A stretch of 64,000 nucleotides of DNA from an uncultured Clostridia bacterium. GTDB lineage: Bacteria; Bacillota; Clostridia; Oscillospirales; Ruminococcaceae. Below the pieces are notes generated by a model. It was not told the DNA's origin. It did not search any database and worked only from the letters and a program-made list of their open reading frames with translations. The stretch's first letter is position 1. Every line of letters starts with the position of its first letter. A program made the translations under genes and the position numbers. The stretch is from the NCBI GenBank assembly GCA_947166275.1, contig CAMVDP010000008.1, forward strand, positions 1 through 64,000, read 5' to 3'. Shown here piece after piece: positions 1-9,798 of the stretch.

Positions 1-97
1 CCGGGACAAATCCTTCGCAGTCCAGTTCAAGCCCGTACTGACCGGGATTATGTCGTAAAGCGAACGCGATCTCCTTGCTTAATCTTATATAGTTCAT
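1..97 (-). CDS. kptA: RNA 2'-phosphotransferase (KptA/Tpt1 family), N-terminus only, cut by window edge
   Basis: Reverse complement reads MNYIRLSKEIAFALRHNPGQYGLELDCEGFVP, matching the Tpt1/KptA N-terminal LSK..(L/A)RHxPxxxGL.LDxxG motif. Confidence 0.75.
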   Translation of the reverse strand, partial: MNYIRLSKEIAFALRHNPGQYGLELDCEGFVP

Positions 98-395
98 AAC
101 TAATGTCCTTTTCTTTTGCCGGTTGTGCACATTGTCAGAATTATTTGTGTGCATACGCTTATTTCTATTCATTGTAACATACTATTCTTCCAAAGTCAAC
201 ACTACCGGTGTATACTAATTGACATCAGCGCCTGTTTCGTGATATTATTAAACAATCAATTGAACCGGACTTGTGAGCTGAAATAAAAAACGGCTGCACA
301 GTGTTTCTGATTGTGATCGTTCGATTTAGACGGATCGCTGTGCATATTGCAAAAATATTGTGTAAAATCATTTTTTGAAATCTGGTATTTTTATC

Positions 396-424
396 TTGTA
401 AATTTACTCGATTTGTGATATAAT
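396..424 (+). promoter_or_regulatory. sigma-A-like promoter: TTGTAA - 17 nt - TATAAT
   Basis: Sequence match upstream of the 468 CDS. Confidence 0.5.
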
Positions 425-467
425 GTATTGAGTTACCGATATTTGTAGTTTATTTGGAGGTTACATT

Positions 468-1013
468 ATGGAAAGCATCAAAGAAATCGCTGCTCGTATA
501 CGTGAATTGCGTGAAGTGTGTGATTACAGTCAGGAAAAGCTTGCCGAAGAACTCGGTATAGACGTTGAGCTATATGTCGGCTATGAGCAGAACGGAGATT
601 TTCCGATAAGCGTCATCTATGAGATCGCCAACAAATTCAAAGTCGATTTCAACGAACTGATTTCCGGCGAAGAAAGTCGTATAAACACTTATCAGGTAGT
701 ACGACGCGGGCAGGGAAAGACTGTAAGCCGTATCCCCGGATATCGTTTCAAGGATCTGGCATTCCGCTATGCGGACAAGATCATGCAGCCGCTCCTTGTT
801 ACGCTTGAACCTACAGATGAGCCTGCTGAACTCGTCACCCATGCCGGTCAGGAATTCAACCTCGTGCTGAAGGGCAGCATTGAGCTCGTTTTCGAGGAAA
901 AGGTGATCATTTTGGGTGAGGGCGATTCTATCTATTTCAATCCTACATACCCTCATGGTCAGCGCTGCCACGGTGATTCCAAGGCAAGATTCCTCACTGT
1001 GATCGCTGAATGA
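468..1013 (+). CDS. XRE-family transcriptional regulator with C-terminal cupin domain
   Basis: N-terminal HTH (IRELREVCDYSQEKLAEELGI), C-terminal cupin (HAGQEFNLVLKGSIELVF...YFNPTYPHGQRC); RBS ggagg. Confidence 0.9.
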   Translation: MESIKEIAARIRELREVCDYSQEKLAEELGIDVELYVGYEQNGDFPISVIYEIANKFKVDFNELISGEESRINTYQVVRRGQGKTVSRIPGYRFKDLAFRYADKIMQPLLVTLEPTDEPAELVTHAGQEFNLVLKGSIELVFEEKVIILGEGDSIYFNPTYPHGQRCHGDSKARFLTVIAE

Positions 1014-1051
1014 TCTGATGAACATATCTGATAAAGGAGAATTATGTTAAA

Positions 1052-2725
1052 ATGCTTTTAGACCGCTATCTTCCCCGTATAGAATTTGATTCTTACGAGG
1101 ATTTCGTAGAAAACTACCGCGTAAACGTGCCGGAGGATTTCAATTTCGGCTGGGATATCGTTGACGAATGGGCAAAACAGGAACCCGATAAAAAAGCTAT
1201 GCTCTGGTTGAGTCAGGATAAGCAGGAACGTACTTTTACTTTCACTGATATATCCAGGCTCTCAAATCAGACTTGCCACTATTTCCGCAGCCTCGGACTT
1301 AAAAAAGGCGATGTTGTTCTTCTTATTCTCCGCCGCCGCTGGGAGTACTGGGTAATAGCGACGGCTCTGCATAAGCTTGGGATCATCCTTATTCCGGGTA
1401 ATCTTCTATTTACTGCCCATGACATCGCATATCGTGGAAATATGGCCGGAATATCTGCTATCATCGCCTGTGATGATGAGTATATACGCACTCAGATCGA
1501 CAGTGCGGCTCCGGAGATAAAAACTCTACGTAAGAAAATAGCTGTTGCAGAACCTCGTGACGGCTGGGATTTCTTTGAGGATAAGATCGCTGGATACCCT
1601 GATACTTTTGAGCGTCCTACCGATGATCAGGCTACAAAAGCTACCGATATCATGCTTATATACTTTACTTCCGGTTCCACAGGTATGCCTAAAATGGTAT
1701 GCCATAACTATTCGTACCCTCTCGGTCACATCGTTACCGCAAAGTATTGGCATCAGGTACAGGAAAACAAGCTCCATATGTCGATCTCAGATTCAGGCTG
1801 GGCTAAATTCGGCTGGGGCAAGATATATGGTCAGTGGATATGCGGCGCTGTGCAGTTCGTCTATGACTTCACCGGGCGCTTCGACGCTAAAGACATGCTT
1901 TCGGTCATAAGCAAGTACAAACTCACTACATTCTGCGCTCCTCCCACTATGTACCGCTTCATGCTGCAGGAGGATATGACTCAATATGACCTCTCGACTA
2001 TCGAAAACTTCTGTAATGCCGGTGAACCTCTTAACCCCGAGGTCTTCAACCGTATCTATGAGCTTACCGGCAAAAAAATGCGTGAAGGATTCGGTCAGAC
2101 CGAAGGTTCTGTACTTATCGCAAACTTCCCGTGGATAGATCCTAAACCGGGTTCGACCGGAAAGCCCTCTCCGCTTTATAATATCCACCTTCTCCGCCCG
2201 GACGGCACGGAAACCGATGACGGTGAGGAGGGAAGCATCATGGCATGCGATATAGACAAACATCATCCCACCGGACTTTTCTGCGGGTACTACAAGGATC
2301 CGGATCTGACAAAAGCTGTACTTGGCTCTGCCAATTATGACACCGGTGACGTTGCATGGCGTGATTCACATGGTTATTACTGGTTCGTTGGCAGGAACGA
2401 TGACGTTATCAAATGCTCCGGATACCGTATTGGGCCGTTCGAGGTCGAAAGCGCACTCCTCACGCATCCTGCTGTAGTTGAGTCTGCCATAACCGGCGCT
2501 CCCGATCCTATAAGAGGTCAGGTCGTAAAGGCTACTGTAGTTCTTGCAAAAGGCTACACTCCTTCACCGGAGCTTACAAAGGAATTGCAGGACCACGTTA
2601 AGCGCGAGACCGCTCCTTACAAGTATCCCCGTGTTATCGAATACGTTGACGAGCTTCCGAAAACTCTCGGAGGAAAGATAAAACGTGCCCAGATAAGACA
2701 TCACGATGAGGAAAACGTCAAGTGA
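1052..2725 (+). CDS. AMP-dependent acyl-CoA synthetase (acetyl/medium-chain type)
   Basis: AMP-binding motif YFTSGSTGMPKM, EGFGQTE, YDTGDVAWRD, GGKIKR C-terminal lysine motif. Confidence 0.93.
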   Translation: MLLDRYLPRIEFDSYEDFVENYRVNVPEDFNFGWDIVDEWAKQEPDKKAMLWLSQDKQERTFTFTDISRLSNQTCHYFRSLGLKKGDVVLLILRRRWEYWVIATALHKLGIILIPGNLLFTAHDIAYRGNMAGISAIIACDDEYIRTQIDSAAPEIKTLRKKIAVAEPRDGWDFFEDKIAGYPDTFERPTDDQATKATDIMLIYFTSGSTGMPKMVCHNYSYPLGHIVTAKYWHQVQENKLHMSISDSGWAKFGWGKIYGQWICGAVQFVYDFTGRFDAKDMLSVISKYKLTTFCAPPTMYRFMLQEDMTQYDLSTIENFCNAGEPLNPEVFNRIYELTGKKMREGFGQTEGSVLIANFPWIDPKPGSTGKPSPLYNIHLLRPDGTETDDGEEGSIMACDIDKHHPTGLFCGYYKDPDLTKAVLGSANYDTGDVAWRDSHGYYWFVGRNDDVIKCSGYRIGPFEVESALLTHPAVVESAITGAPDPIRGQVVKATVVLAKGYTPSPELTKELQDHVKRETAPYKYPRVIEYVDELPKTLGGKIKRAQIRHHDEENVK

Positions 2726-2809
2726 TCGTATATGAAGATACTGACTCTTGTCGAGAATACGGTCGGTAATGAGAACCGTATTGTGTAGCATGGATTTTTG
2801 TATAAATAA

Positions 2810-2848
2810 AAAGACCGGCTGAATATCAAATTTCAGCCGGTCTTTTGT
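2810..2848. terminator. bidirectional rho-independent terminator
   Basis: aaagaccggctgaa-tatcaaat-ttcagccggtctttt stem with flanking A/T runs between convergent genes. Confidence 0.85.
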
Positions 2849-2884
2849 TATCTGGTCGTTATGACTTAATTTTCATCGTATCAG

Positions 2885-3628
2885 TTACTTTGCAGTGAAG
2901 AAGCTTGAGAAGTCAAAGCCTGTAGGCATGGGTATCGTGAGCATGTAGATCGTGGCGAGTGTAAGTCCAATAACTGCGATGAAGAGTACCACTGTACGGT
3001 TAGGTATTCTCTTGAATACGCCGACAATACCGAGCATGAACAGTACTACAGAATAGATGACGTTGACGAGGTTGTAAGCATCGCCGTGAGCGTTGTCACG
3101 CTGACCCTCTTCGAGAACAGCACGGGATTCCGCCAAAAGTTCGTTTGCGGTAACAAAATACTCATCGAGCATTCCCTCGACCTCAAACGGAGAGTTCATT
3201 TCATCTGTCATTTTGTCATAAGCATCCATAAGTATCTGGCTGGCATTCTGTTCTATGTAGTTATTGAGCTTTTCCTGTATAAGCTCCGCTTTCGTTTCGT
3301 CACCTTCCGATTGAGCGATGACCTTGTCGAAGGCGTAATCCATCATGGTGTTCCATGCCATAAGGTCGGACAGGTAAAGCTGCATACCTGCGTTGTATTC
3401 CGAGTTGCCCTCGGATGCGAGGTTGTTGCTCTTTGTGTAGTTTGTAGCCTGATTGCCGCCGTGGAGCGAGCCTATCCATGTAGCCCACGCTGTAAGGAGT
3501 GCGGTGATACCGAGGAATACAGCCACGAGTACCTCAACTGTGTTTTCGCTGAAGAGTGGCTTTTTCTTCTTGCTTTCCGGCTTGGGATCAACCGTTTCTT
3601 CTCTGATCTCTGTTGTTTCTTCTGACAT
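2885..3628 (-). CDS. membrane protein of unknown function, downstream of the ion channel
   Basis: Several predicted TM segments (VLVAVFLGITALLTAWATWIG; VIYSVVLFMLGIVGVF; TVVLFIAVIGLTLATIYML); same strand as channel gene. Confidence 0.8.
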   Translation of the reverse strand: MSEETTEIREETVDPKPESKKKKPLFSENTVEVLVAVFLGITALLTAWATWIGSLHGGNQATNYTKSNNLASEGNSEYNAGMQLYLSDLMAWNTMMDYAFDKVIAQSEGDETKAELIQEKLNNYIEQNASQILMDAYDKMTDEMNSPFEVEGMLDEYFVTANELLAESRAVLEEGQRDNAHGDAYNLVNVIYSVVLFMLGIVGVFKRIPNRTVVLFIAVIGLTLATIYMLTIPMPTGFDFSSFFTAK

Positions 3629-3718
3629 AGTTTTTTCCTCCGGGTAATTAATATATTTTTTGCGGCTTTCCCGCGGGGAGCGGTTGAGACGCTTTTCTGA
3701 CTATTCGGTGAGCATGGC

Positions 3719-4543
3719 TCAATTGGAGTTTTTCTTTTCGAGCAGCTCTTCGAGCTTTGCAAGGTGCTCCTTTACGGCATCGATCTCCGCTTTGATGTCG
3801 GCAGTGCCTGCTTCTTCATGTGCTTCCTTCTTGTTGAACTCCGCGACCTCGCTGATAGCATTGACAACGATGCCGACAACGACGTTCATCATCACGAATG
3901 CGGAGATCAGTACAAACGGAACGAAGTAAGCCCATGCGTAGCTGAAGACTTCCATAACGGGACGGCTGATGCCCATTGACCAGCTTTCAAGTGTCATTAC
4001 CTGGAACAGAGTGTACATAGCCTTCGGTATATCACCGAACCATTCCGGGAATGCCTCGCCGAACTGCGTAACGCCTATTATCGAGAATATGTAGTAGATT
4101 ATCAGAAGCAGGAAAGCTGTCCAGGAGATTCCGGGGATAGATCTTCCGATAGCTCCGATGATCACCTGCAGAGGTTTGAGCGAGCTTATCATCTTGAAGC
4201 CGCGCAGACCCTTGAGTGAGCGGAAAACTCTGAACACGCGGAGTATTCTTATCGAAGAGAGGACCGCGAGACCGGACAGTACCGATGTGAGTATTATGAT
4301 GAAGTCGAACCAGTTCCAGCCGCTTTTGAAATATCCAAAGAACTTGTACGCTATCATTTTAAGCAGCATTTCAATGATGAAGATACCAAGGCATATCATG
4401 TCGAGTATCTCGAGAACGCCGCCTATTGATGCTGTTATGATAGGTGAGGTCTGAAGTCCGAGAATAATCGAGTTGATAACGATAACGATAAGTATGGTAT
4501 TCTGAAACGCTTTGCTGTCTACAAATTTTCTGATCTTTTCCAT
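3719..4543 (-). CDS. bacterial voltage-gated sodium channel (BacNav, NavAb/NaChBac type)
   Basis: S4 arginine ladder SIRILRVFRVFRSLKGLRGFK, pore FQVMTLESWSMGISRP, S6 FVMMNVVVGIVVNAI, C-terminal coiled coil. ATG at 4543 preferred (GAAAGGAT RBS) over 4561. Confidence 0.93.
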   Translation of the reverse strand: MEKIRKFVDSKAFQNTILIVIVINSIILGLQTSPIITASIGGVLEILDMICLGIFIIEMLLKMIAYKFFGYFKSGWNWFDFIIILTSVLSGLAVLSSIRILRVFRVFRSLKGLRGFKMISSLKPLQVIIGAIGRSIPGISWTAFLLLIIYYIFSIIGVTQFGEAFPEWFGDIPKAMYTLFQVMTLESWSMGISRPVMEVFSYAWAYFVPFVLISAFVMMNVVVGIVVNAISEVAEFNKKEAHEEAGTADIKAEIDAVKEHLAKLEELLEKKNSN

Positions 4544-4663
4544 TTCAGCCGATCCTTTCATACATCTATAGTATATAGAGAGAAAACGATAGTGTATATT
4601 ATACCATAAGAAATCAGTATTTGCAATAGTTTTAAAAAAAATTTATAAAAATAAGAAAAACGC

Positions 4664-4692
4664 TTGACAATCATATAATACTGTGCTATAAT
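4664..4692 (+). promoter_or_regulatory. consensus sigma-A promoter TTGACA-17-TATAAT for rplJL
   Basis: Exact consensus hexamers with 17-nt spacing. Confidence 0.85.
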
Positions 4693-4696
4693 AGTT

Positions 4697-4850
4697 ACGC
4701 TGTTCTAAAGACAGCAGGTCGCGAAAGCGCTAACGGGTGACCGCCTGCCGAGGAATGGGAGATCATAGTGATTTATTCCCCTGTTCCTTTCTGGAATGGG
4801 GTTTTATATTTCCCCCGGCTTTTGACAGCAAAAATTGATAAGGAGGAAAA
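4697..4850 (+). ncRNA. ribosomal protein L10 leader (autoregulatory 5' UTR), approximate bounds
   Basis: Structured UTR (gcaggtcgcgaaagcgctaacgggtgaccgcctgc ... aatgggag ... ccccgg) directly before rplJ, as for the known L10 leader family. Confidence 0.7.
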
Positions 4851-4855
4851 ACCTG

Positions 4856-5368
4856 ATGGCAAGTGAAAAGATCATTGCGCAGAAACAGCAGTTCGTCGAT
4901 GAGCTCGCAAAGAAGCTCGAAAGCGCTGCAGGCGGCGTGATAGTCGATTACAAGGGCATTACGGTGGCAGAGGATACCGCACTTCGTAAGGCACTCAGAG
5001 AAGCTGGCGTTGATTACTTCGTAGTAAAGAACACACTTCTCAGGAGAGCAGCAGAGAAGGCTGGTATCACAGGCATCGAGGAACACCTCGAGGGCACAAC
5101 CGCTATCGCGATCCATGAAAGCGACATCATCTCCGCTCCTAAGATCCTGTACAAGCAGTCACAGGACAGCGGCGACCGCTTCAACATCAAGACCGGTTTC
5201 ATCGGTAAGGAAGCAATCACAGTCGCAGAGGTAGAGGAGTACGCAAAGCTCCCGAGCAAGGAAGTGCTTGTTTCCAAGCTCCTGTTCATGCTCCAGTCTC
5301 CCATGCAGAGACTCGCGATCGCAGCAAGCGAGATCGCAAAGAAGAAGGAAAGCGGAGATGCCGCATAA
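4856..5368 (+). CDS. rplJ: 50S ribosomal protein L10
   Basis: MASEKIIAQKQQFVDELAKKLESAAGGVIVDYKGITV...; RBS aaggagg. Confidence 0.97.
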   Translation: MASEKIIAQKQQFVDELAKKLESAAGGVIVDYKGITVAEDTALRKALREAGVDYFVVKNTLLRRAAEKAGITGIEEHLEGTTAIAIHESDIISAPKILYKQSQDSGDRFNIKTGFIGKEAITVAEVEEYAKLPSKEVLVSKLLFMLQSPMQRLAIAASEIAKKKESGDAA

Positions 5369-5429
5369 TTACGGCTTCGCAGCTTGAGATCACAATCGTA
5401 ACAACATCAATATTCAGGAGGAAACTAAA

Positions 5430-5807
5430 ATGGCTTCAGAGAAAGTTTTAAAGATCGTAGAAGACGTTAAGGAGCTCACAGTTCTTGAGCTCAACGATTT
5501 AGTAAAGGCACTTGAGGAAGAATTCGGCGTATCCGCAGCAGCTATGGTAGCAGCAGGCCCCGCAGCAGGTGCAGGCGCAGCAGCTGCTGAAGAGAAGACA
5601 GAATTCGATGTAATCCTCGCTTCGTTCGGCGACAGCAAGATGAACGTTATCAAGGCTGTCAAGGATATCTGCGGACTTGGTCTTAAGGAGGCTAAGGAGC
5701 TCGTTGAAGGCGCTCCCAAGCCTGTTAAGGAAGGTGCTTCCAAGGCTGAGGCTGAAGAGATCAAGGCTAAGCTCGAAGAGGCTGGCGCTAAAGTAGAGCT
5801 CAAGTAA
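5430..5807 (+). CDS. rplL: 50S ribosomal protein L7/L12
   Basis: Ala-rich hinge and C-terminal [40 protein letters not shown]. Confidence 0.98.
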   Translation: MASEKVLKIVEDVKELTVLELNDLVKALEEEFGVSAAAMVAAGPAAGAGAAAAEEKTEFDVILASFGDSKMNVIKAVKDICGLGLKEAKELVEGAPKPVKEGASKAEAEEIKAKLEEAGAKVELK

Positions 5808-5835
5808 GCTGATATAGTTCAGAGCTATACAAAAC

Positions 5836-5867
5836 AAAAGGTACGGTCAATGACCGTACCTTTTTTG
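5836..5867. terminator. rho-independent terminator after rplL (bidirectional with metH)
   Basis: aaaggtacggtca-a-tgaccgtacctttttt. Confidence 0.85.
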
Positions 5868-5868
5868 T

Positions 5869-8241
5869 TTATCCCAGGATCTCCTTCGCAAAGTCCACAG
5901 TGTCTTTCGCGTCCTTGGCATACCGGTCAGCGCCGATAGCATCCGCATATTCCTTTGTCAGCACCGCGCCGCCTACTACGACTTTGCAGTCATGCCCGCT
6001 CTCCCTCAAAAGCCGTATCGTCTTTTCCATGGCTCCGAGCGTCGTTGTCATCAGCGCACTCAATCCGACAAGCTTCACATCATGCTCGATCGCTGCGTCA
6101 ACCACTTTCTGCTCCGGCACATCCTTGCCCAGGTCAATGACAGTGTAGCCATAGTTCTCAAGCAGCGTCTTTACTATGTTCTTGCCGATATCGTGGATAT
6201 CGCCCTTGACGGTGGCGAGGACTATCTTTCCCTTGCTGATGCGCTTCTCACCGCTCATGGCAGCTTTTATAGCTCCGAAGCACGCTTGTGCTGCATTCGC
6301 TGACATTATCAGCTGCGGCAGGAATATCTTGTTCTTGCCGAATGCGTCGCCAGCACGGTCAAGTGCAGGTATCAGCTCGTTGTTTATGATCTCCATGCTG
6401 TCTGTGCCGGCATCGAGCTTCTGCTTTGTGAGAGCTTCAGCGTCCTTGTCGAGCCCCTTTTCAATAGCATAAGCCAGTGTTATCTCCGTCTTTGAAGCGA
6501 CAGGCTTCGCGCTGTCATTTGACGACTGTCCGTAGCGTCCTATAAACTCCGTAGCATTAGCATCATGTCCCGCAAGCACGCGATAAGCGAACACCGCTCC
6601 CGCCATGGACGCAATGTTCGGGTTGATAATAGGCAGGTCGAGACCGCACTCCATAGCCATCGAGAGGAACGTGCTGTTGACAAGCTCACGGGTCGGCAGT
6701 CCGAATGAAATGTTCGACACGCCGAGCACTGTGTGCAATCCGAGCTTCTCCTTGACGATGCGCACTGCCTTCAGCGTTTCGGGAACAGCCTTCTGTTCGG
6801 TGCTCACGGTGAGAGTGAGACAGTCGATGAACACGTTGCTGCGCGATATCCCATAGCTTTCAGCCTTGGCAGTTATGCGCTCTGCGATAGCTACTCGCTG
6901 TTCTGCAGTGGGCGGGATACCATTCTCGTCGAGAGTCAGACCTACCACCGAAGCTCCGTATTTTTTCACGATCGGGAGTATGCGTTCCATGACAGCTTCC
7001 TCGCCGTTGATCGAGTTCACGATAGCCTTGCCGCAGTATACGCGCAGAGCGGCTTCGATAACATCCGGCTTGGTGCTGTCGATCTGCAGCGGCAGATCAG
7101 TGATACCCTGAAGAGCCTTGACAACGCGCACCATCATTTCCTTTTCGTCGATCTCCGGCAGCCCGACGTTCACATCGAGGATATCTGCGCCGGCAGACAC
7201 CTGTTCAAGCGCCTGATTAAGTATGTAGTTTATATCATTATTGCGAAGCGCTTCTTTGAACAGCTTTTTACCGGTGGGGTTTATACGCTCGCCTATTATC
7301 TTCGGACAGGTGATGTCCACAGTACGGCTGGAGCTGCACACGCTTGACAGATCGGCACGCTTTTCGCGCTGCGAGGGAGCATGCACTTTCAGCATTTTCC
7401 GCAGTCCCGAGATGTATTCCGGGGTAGTGCCACAGCAGCCGCCGTACAACTTTACGCCCATTTCTGTGTATTTCACGCAGTCGGCGACGTACTTCTCCGC
7501 CGATACGCTGTAAGCGCCCGTGGCAGGGTCAGGCAGACCCGCGTTGGCTTTCACCATAACGGGAAGGTCAGTATAGTGCAGCAGCTCACCAACAATGTCG
7601 TACAGCTCGTCCGGCGCGAGTGAGCAGTTCACGCCGATTGCGTCCGAGCCAAGCCCTGTGAGCGTCAGCGCTGCCGCAGAGGGCAGGGTGCCGGTGAATG
7701 TTCTTCCGTTCTTTTCGAAGGACATGAACGTGAACACGGGCAGGTCGCAGTTCTCCTTTGCCGCGAGGAGAGCCGCACGTATCTCATACAGGTCTGTCAT
7801 GGTCTCTATCATGATCAGGTCTGCGAGGTCTTTGCCGGCTTCGATTATCTCACGGAAGATATCGTATGCTTCCTCGAATGACAGAATACCCGCCGGCTCA
7901 AGAAGCTGACCCGTAGGTCCGACATCGAGCGCTACGAGGGCGTCTGTTCCTTCTGCGGCCCTGCGGGCAATGTTGAGCGCCTGCTTCACCACATCAGCGG
8001 TACTGTACTGTGTTTTCGCGAGCTTAAGTCTGTTCGCTCCGAAGGTGTTGGCATTGATGACGTTCGCGCCGGCTTCGATGTATGAGCGGTGTATCGCTTC
8101 AACGTCATCGGGGCGCACGAAATTCATGATCTCCGAGGTCTCGCCGGGCTTCATTCCGCGCTTCTGGAGCTCGGTGCCGAAGCCGCCGTCGAGTATCACA
8201 TACTGCCGCTCAAGCAGTTCTTTTACTTTATTATTCGCCAC
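5869..8241 (-). CDS. metH: cobalamin-dependent methionine synthase (Hcy, pterin and B12 domains; no activation domain)
   Basis: ILDGGFGTELQKRG, VKLYGGCCGTTP, GERINPTGKK, VKGDIHDIGKNIV B12 motif. GTG start at 8241 preferred, overlapping the upstream stop, with AAAGGA RBS. Confidence 0.93.
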   Translation of the reverse strand: MANNKVKELLERQYVILDGGFGTELQKRGMKPGETSEIMNFVRPDDVEAIHRSYIEAGANVINANTFGANRLKLAKTQYSTADVVKQALNIARRAAEGTDALVALDVGPTGQLLEPAGILSFEEAYDIFREIIEAGKDLADLIMIETMTDLYEIRAALLAAKENCDLPVFTFMSFEKNGRTFTGTLPSAAALTLTGLGSDAIGVNCSLAPDELYDIVGELLHYTDLPVMVKANAGLPDPATGAYSVSAEKYVADCVKYTEMGVKLYGGCCGTTPEYISGLRKMLKVHAPSQREKRADLSSVCSSSRTVDITCPKIIGERINPTGKKLFKEALRNNDINYILNQALEQVSAGADILDVNVGLPEIDEKEMMVRVVKALQGITDLPLQIDSTKPDVIEAALRVYCGKAIVNSINGEEAVMERILPIVKKYGASVVGLTLDENGIPPTAEQRVAIAERITAKAESYGISRSNVFIDCLTLTVSTEQKAVPETLKAVRIVKEKLGLHTVLGVSNISFGLPTRELVNSTFLSMAMECGLDLPIINPNIASMAGAVFAYRVLAGHDANATEFIGRYGQSSNDSAKPVASKTEITLAYAIEKGLDKDAEALTKQKLDAGTDSMEIINNELIPALDRAGDAFGKNKIFLPQLIMSANAAQACFGAIKAAMSGEKRISKGKIVLATVKGDIHDIGKNIVKTLLENYGYTVIDLGKDVPEQKVVDAAIEHDVKLVGLSALMTTTLGAMEKTIRLLRESGHDCKVVVGGAVLTKEYADAIGADRYAKDAKDTVDFAKEILG

Positions 8242-8902
8242 AGGTGATGCCGTCCTTTCTGTATTGACAGGTCTCCCGCATGTTGCAAGCAGCGCAGCCG
8301 CGGATACCATTGGGTAGTTTGTTTGTGGATAAGCCGATCACTCCTGTGATAGACTTTCGTGGGAGAAGTATATAGTCTTTCGTAGCTGTGAGCCCGATCT
8401 GCTTTTCTGCGTTGAGATGCTTCAGCAGCACAGGCTGTAATTCGATCGGATAATCGCCGTAACCGGGACTGAACCGCCATGTAGTGCTGGTCATTGTACC
8501 GTCAGCGGAGAGCCGCTTTATCTGTTTTTCGCAGAGATCGTCGGCGTACTCTTCGATAAGTGCGCTTGCGAGTGCATCGAGCACCACTGCATATGCCATG
8601 TTGCGTATCTCGGCGATGTGTATCAGTCTGTCAGCTCCGGCTCCGAGAGTTGCTGCGGTGATCATTACCCGGGTACAGCCTTCAAGGTGCCGGTTCACAT
8701 CGCTGCCGATGAGCAGGTAGCTGACATCGGCCTTATCTGCGACAGAGTTGACAGCAGCGGCATCAATGACCTCGGCAAGATCTCTGAATCCGGTCTCTAT
8801 CAGCTCCGCGGTGGCTTCGTCAGGTTCGCTGCCGCGGTATCCGAGATATCGAAGAGCTTTTGCGTACGCTCCCGTCTTCAGATCATCAGGTATTTTTGTC
8901 AT
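8231..8902 (-). CDS. stand-alone methionine synthase activation-domain protein
   Basis: AdoMet-binding MetH activation domain-like sequence (RFSPGYGDYPIELQP); adjacent to metH and metF. Confidence 0.88.
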   Translation of the reverse strand: MTKIPDDLKTGAYAKALRYLGYRGSEPDEATAELIETGFRDLAEVIDAAAVNSVADKADVSYLLIGSDVNRHLEGCTRVMITAATLGAGADRLIHIAEIRNMAYAVVLDALASALIEEYADDLCEKQIKRLSADGTMTSTTWRFSPGYGDYPIELQPVLLKHLNAEKQIGLTATKDYILLPRKSITGVIGLSTNKLPNGIRGCAACNMRETCQYRKDGITCGE

Positions 8903-9768
8903 AGCAGTTTCCCGACCATTTCTGTAATCTTGCGTGCGACATACGGATTGTTCATCGTGTAGAGATGAATGCCGTCAACGCCGCTCGCAAGAAGATCAGC
9001 TATCTGATCCACGGCATAAGCGATACCGGCATCGATAAGCGCTTCGGGGCGGGTCTCGTACTTCGTCACCATACGTACGAATTTCTGCGGGAGAGACGCG
9101 CCGCACATAGTTACCATGCGCTCTATCTGTGACTTGCTGGTCACAGGCATTATGCCTGCCGAGATAGGCACGTTGATGCCGGCTATCTTCGCTTTTTCGC
9201 AGAAATCGTAGAAGAATGTATTGTCGAAGAAAAGCTGGGATATCAGCTCTTCAGCGCCTGCGTTAACTTTCCCCCGCAGATTGAGGATGTCTTCAGTGAG
9301 GTTTTCAGCTTCGGTGTGACCTTCGGGGTAGCATGCGCCGGAAATGCCTACATTATCATACTTGCTGTTGGAGCGTATGAACGATATCATATCGCTTGCG
9401 TGTTTAAAGTCGGTCTTTGGCGGTACATTTGGGTTGATGTCTCCTCGCAGAGCTAGAATGTTCTCTATCCCCGCTTCGACGAAGCTGTCCATGACCGTGA
9501 GCACTTCTTCCTTCGAGTTGTTGACGCATGTTATGTGAGCCATAGCTTCGATGCCGATGTCGTTTTTTATGTGTGCGGCGATATCGCGGGTAAAGGTGTT
9601 GGCGGTATTGCCGCCCGCGCCGTAGGTCACGCTGATGTAGGCGGGTTTAAGCTCCGCGAGCTCGTCCACGGCTGCGGTGATACTTTCAACGCCGCTTGTT
9701 TTTTTGGGCGGGAATACCTCGAAGGAAAATACAGGCTTCCCGGACTTGAACATTTTCGATATTTTCAT
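8899..9768 (-). CDS. metF: methylenetetrahydrofolate reductase
   Basis: FSFEVFPPKK, SVTYGAGG, LALRGD, GVDGIHLYTMN; 4-nt overlap with the downstream gene. Confidence 0.96.
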   Translation of the reverse strand: MKISKMFKSGKPVFSFEVFPPKKTSGVESITAAVDELAELKPAYISVTYGAGGNTANTFTRDIAAHIKNDIGIEAMAHITCVNNSKEEVLTVMDSFVEAGIENILALRGDINPNVPPKTDFKHASDMISFIRSNSKYDNVGISGACYPEGHTEAENLTEDILNLRGKVNAGAEELISQLFFDNTFFYDFCEKAKIAGINVPISAGIMPVTSKSQIERMVTMCGASLPQKFVRMVTKYETRPEALIDAGIAYAVDQIADLLASGVDGIHLYTMNNPYVARKITEMVGKLL

Positions 9769-9798
9769 AGTTTACTCCTTGAACGTCTGGTTGAACTA

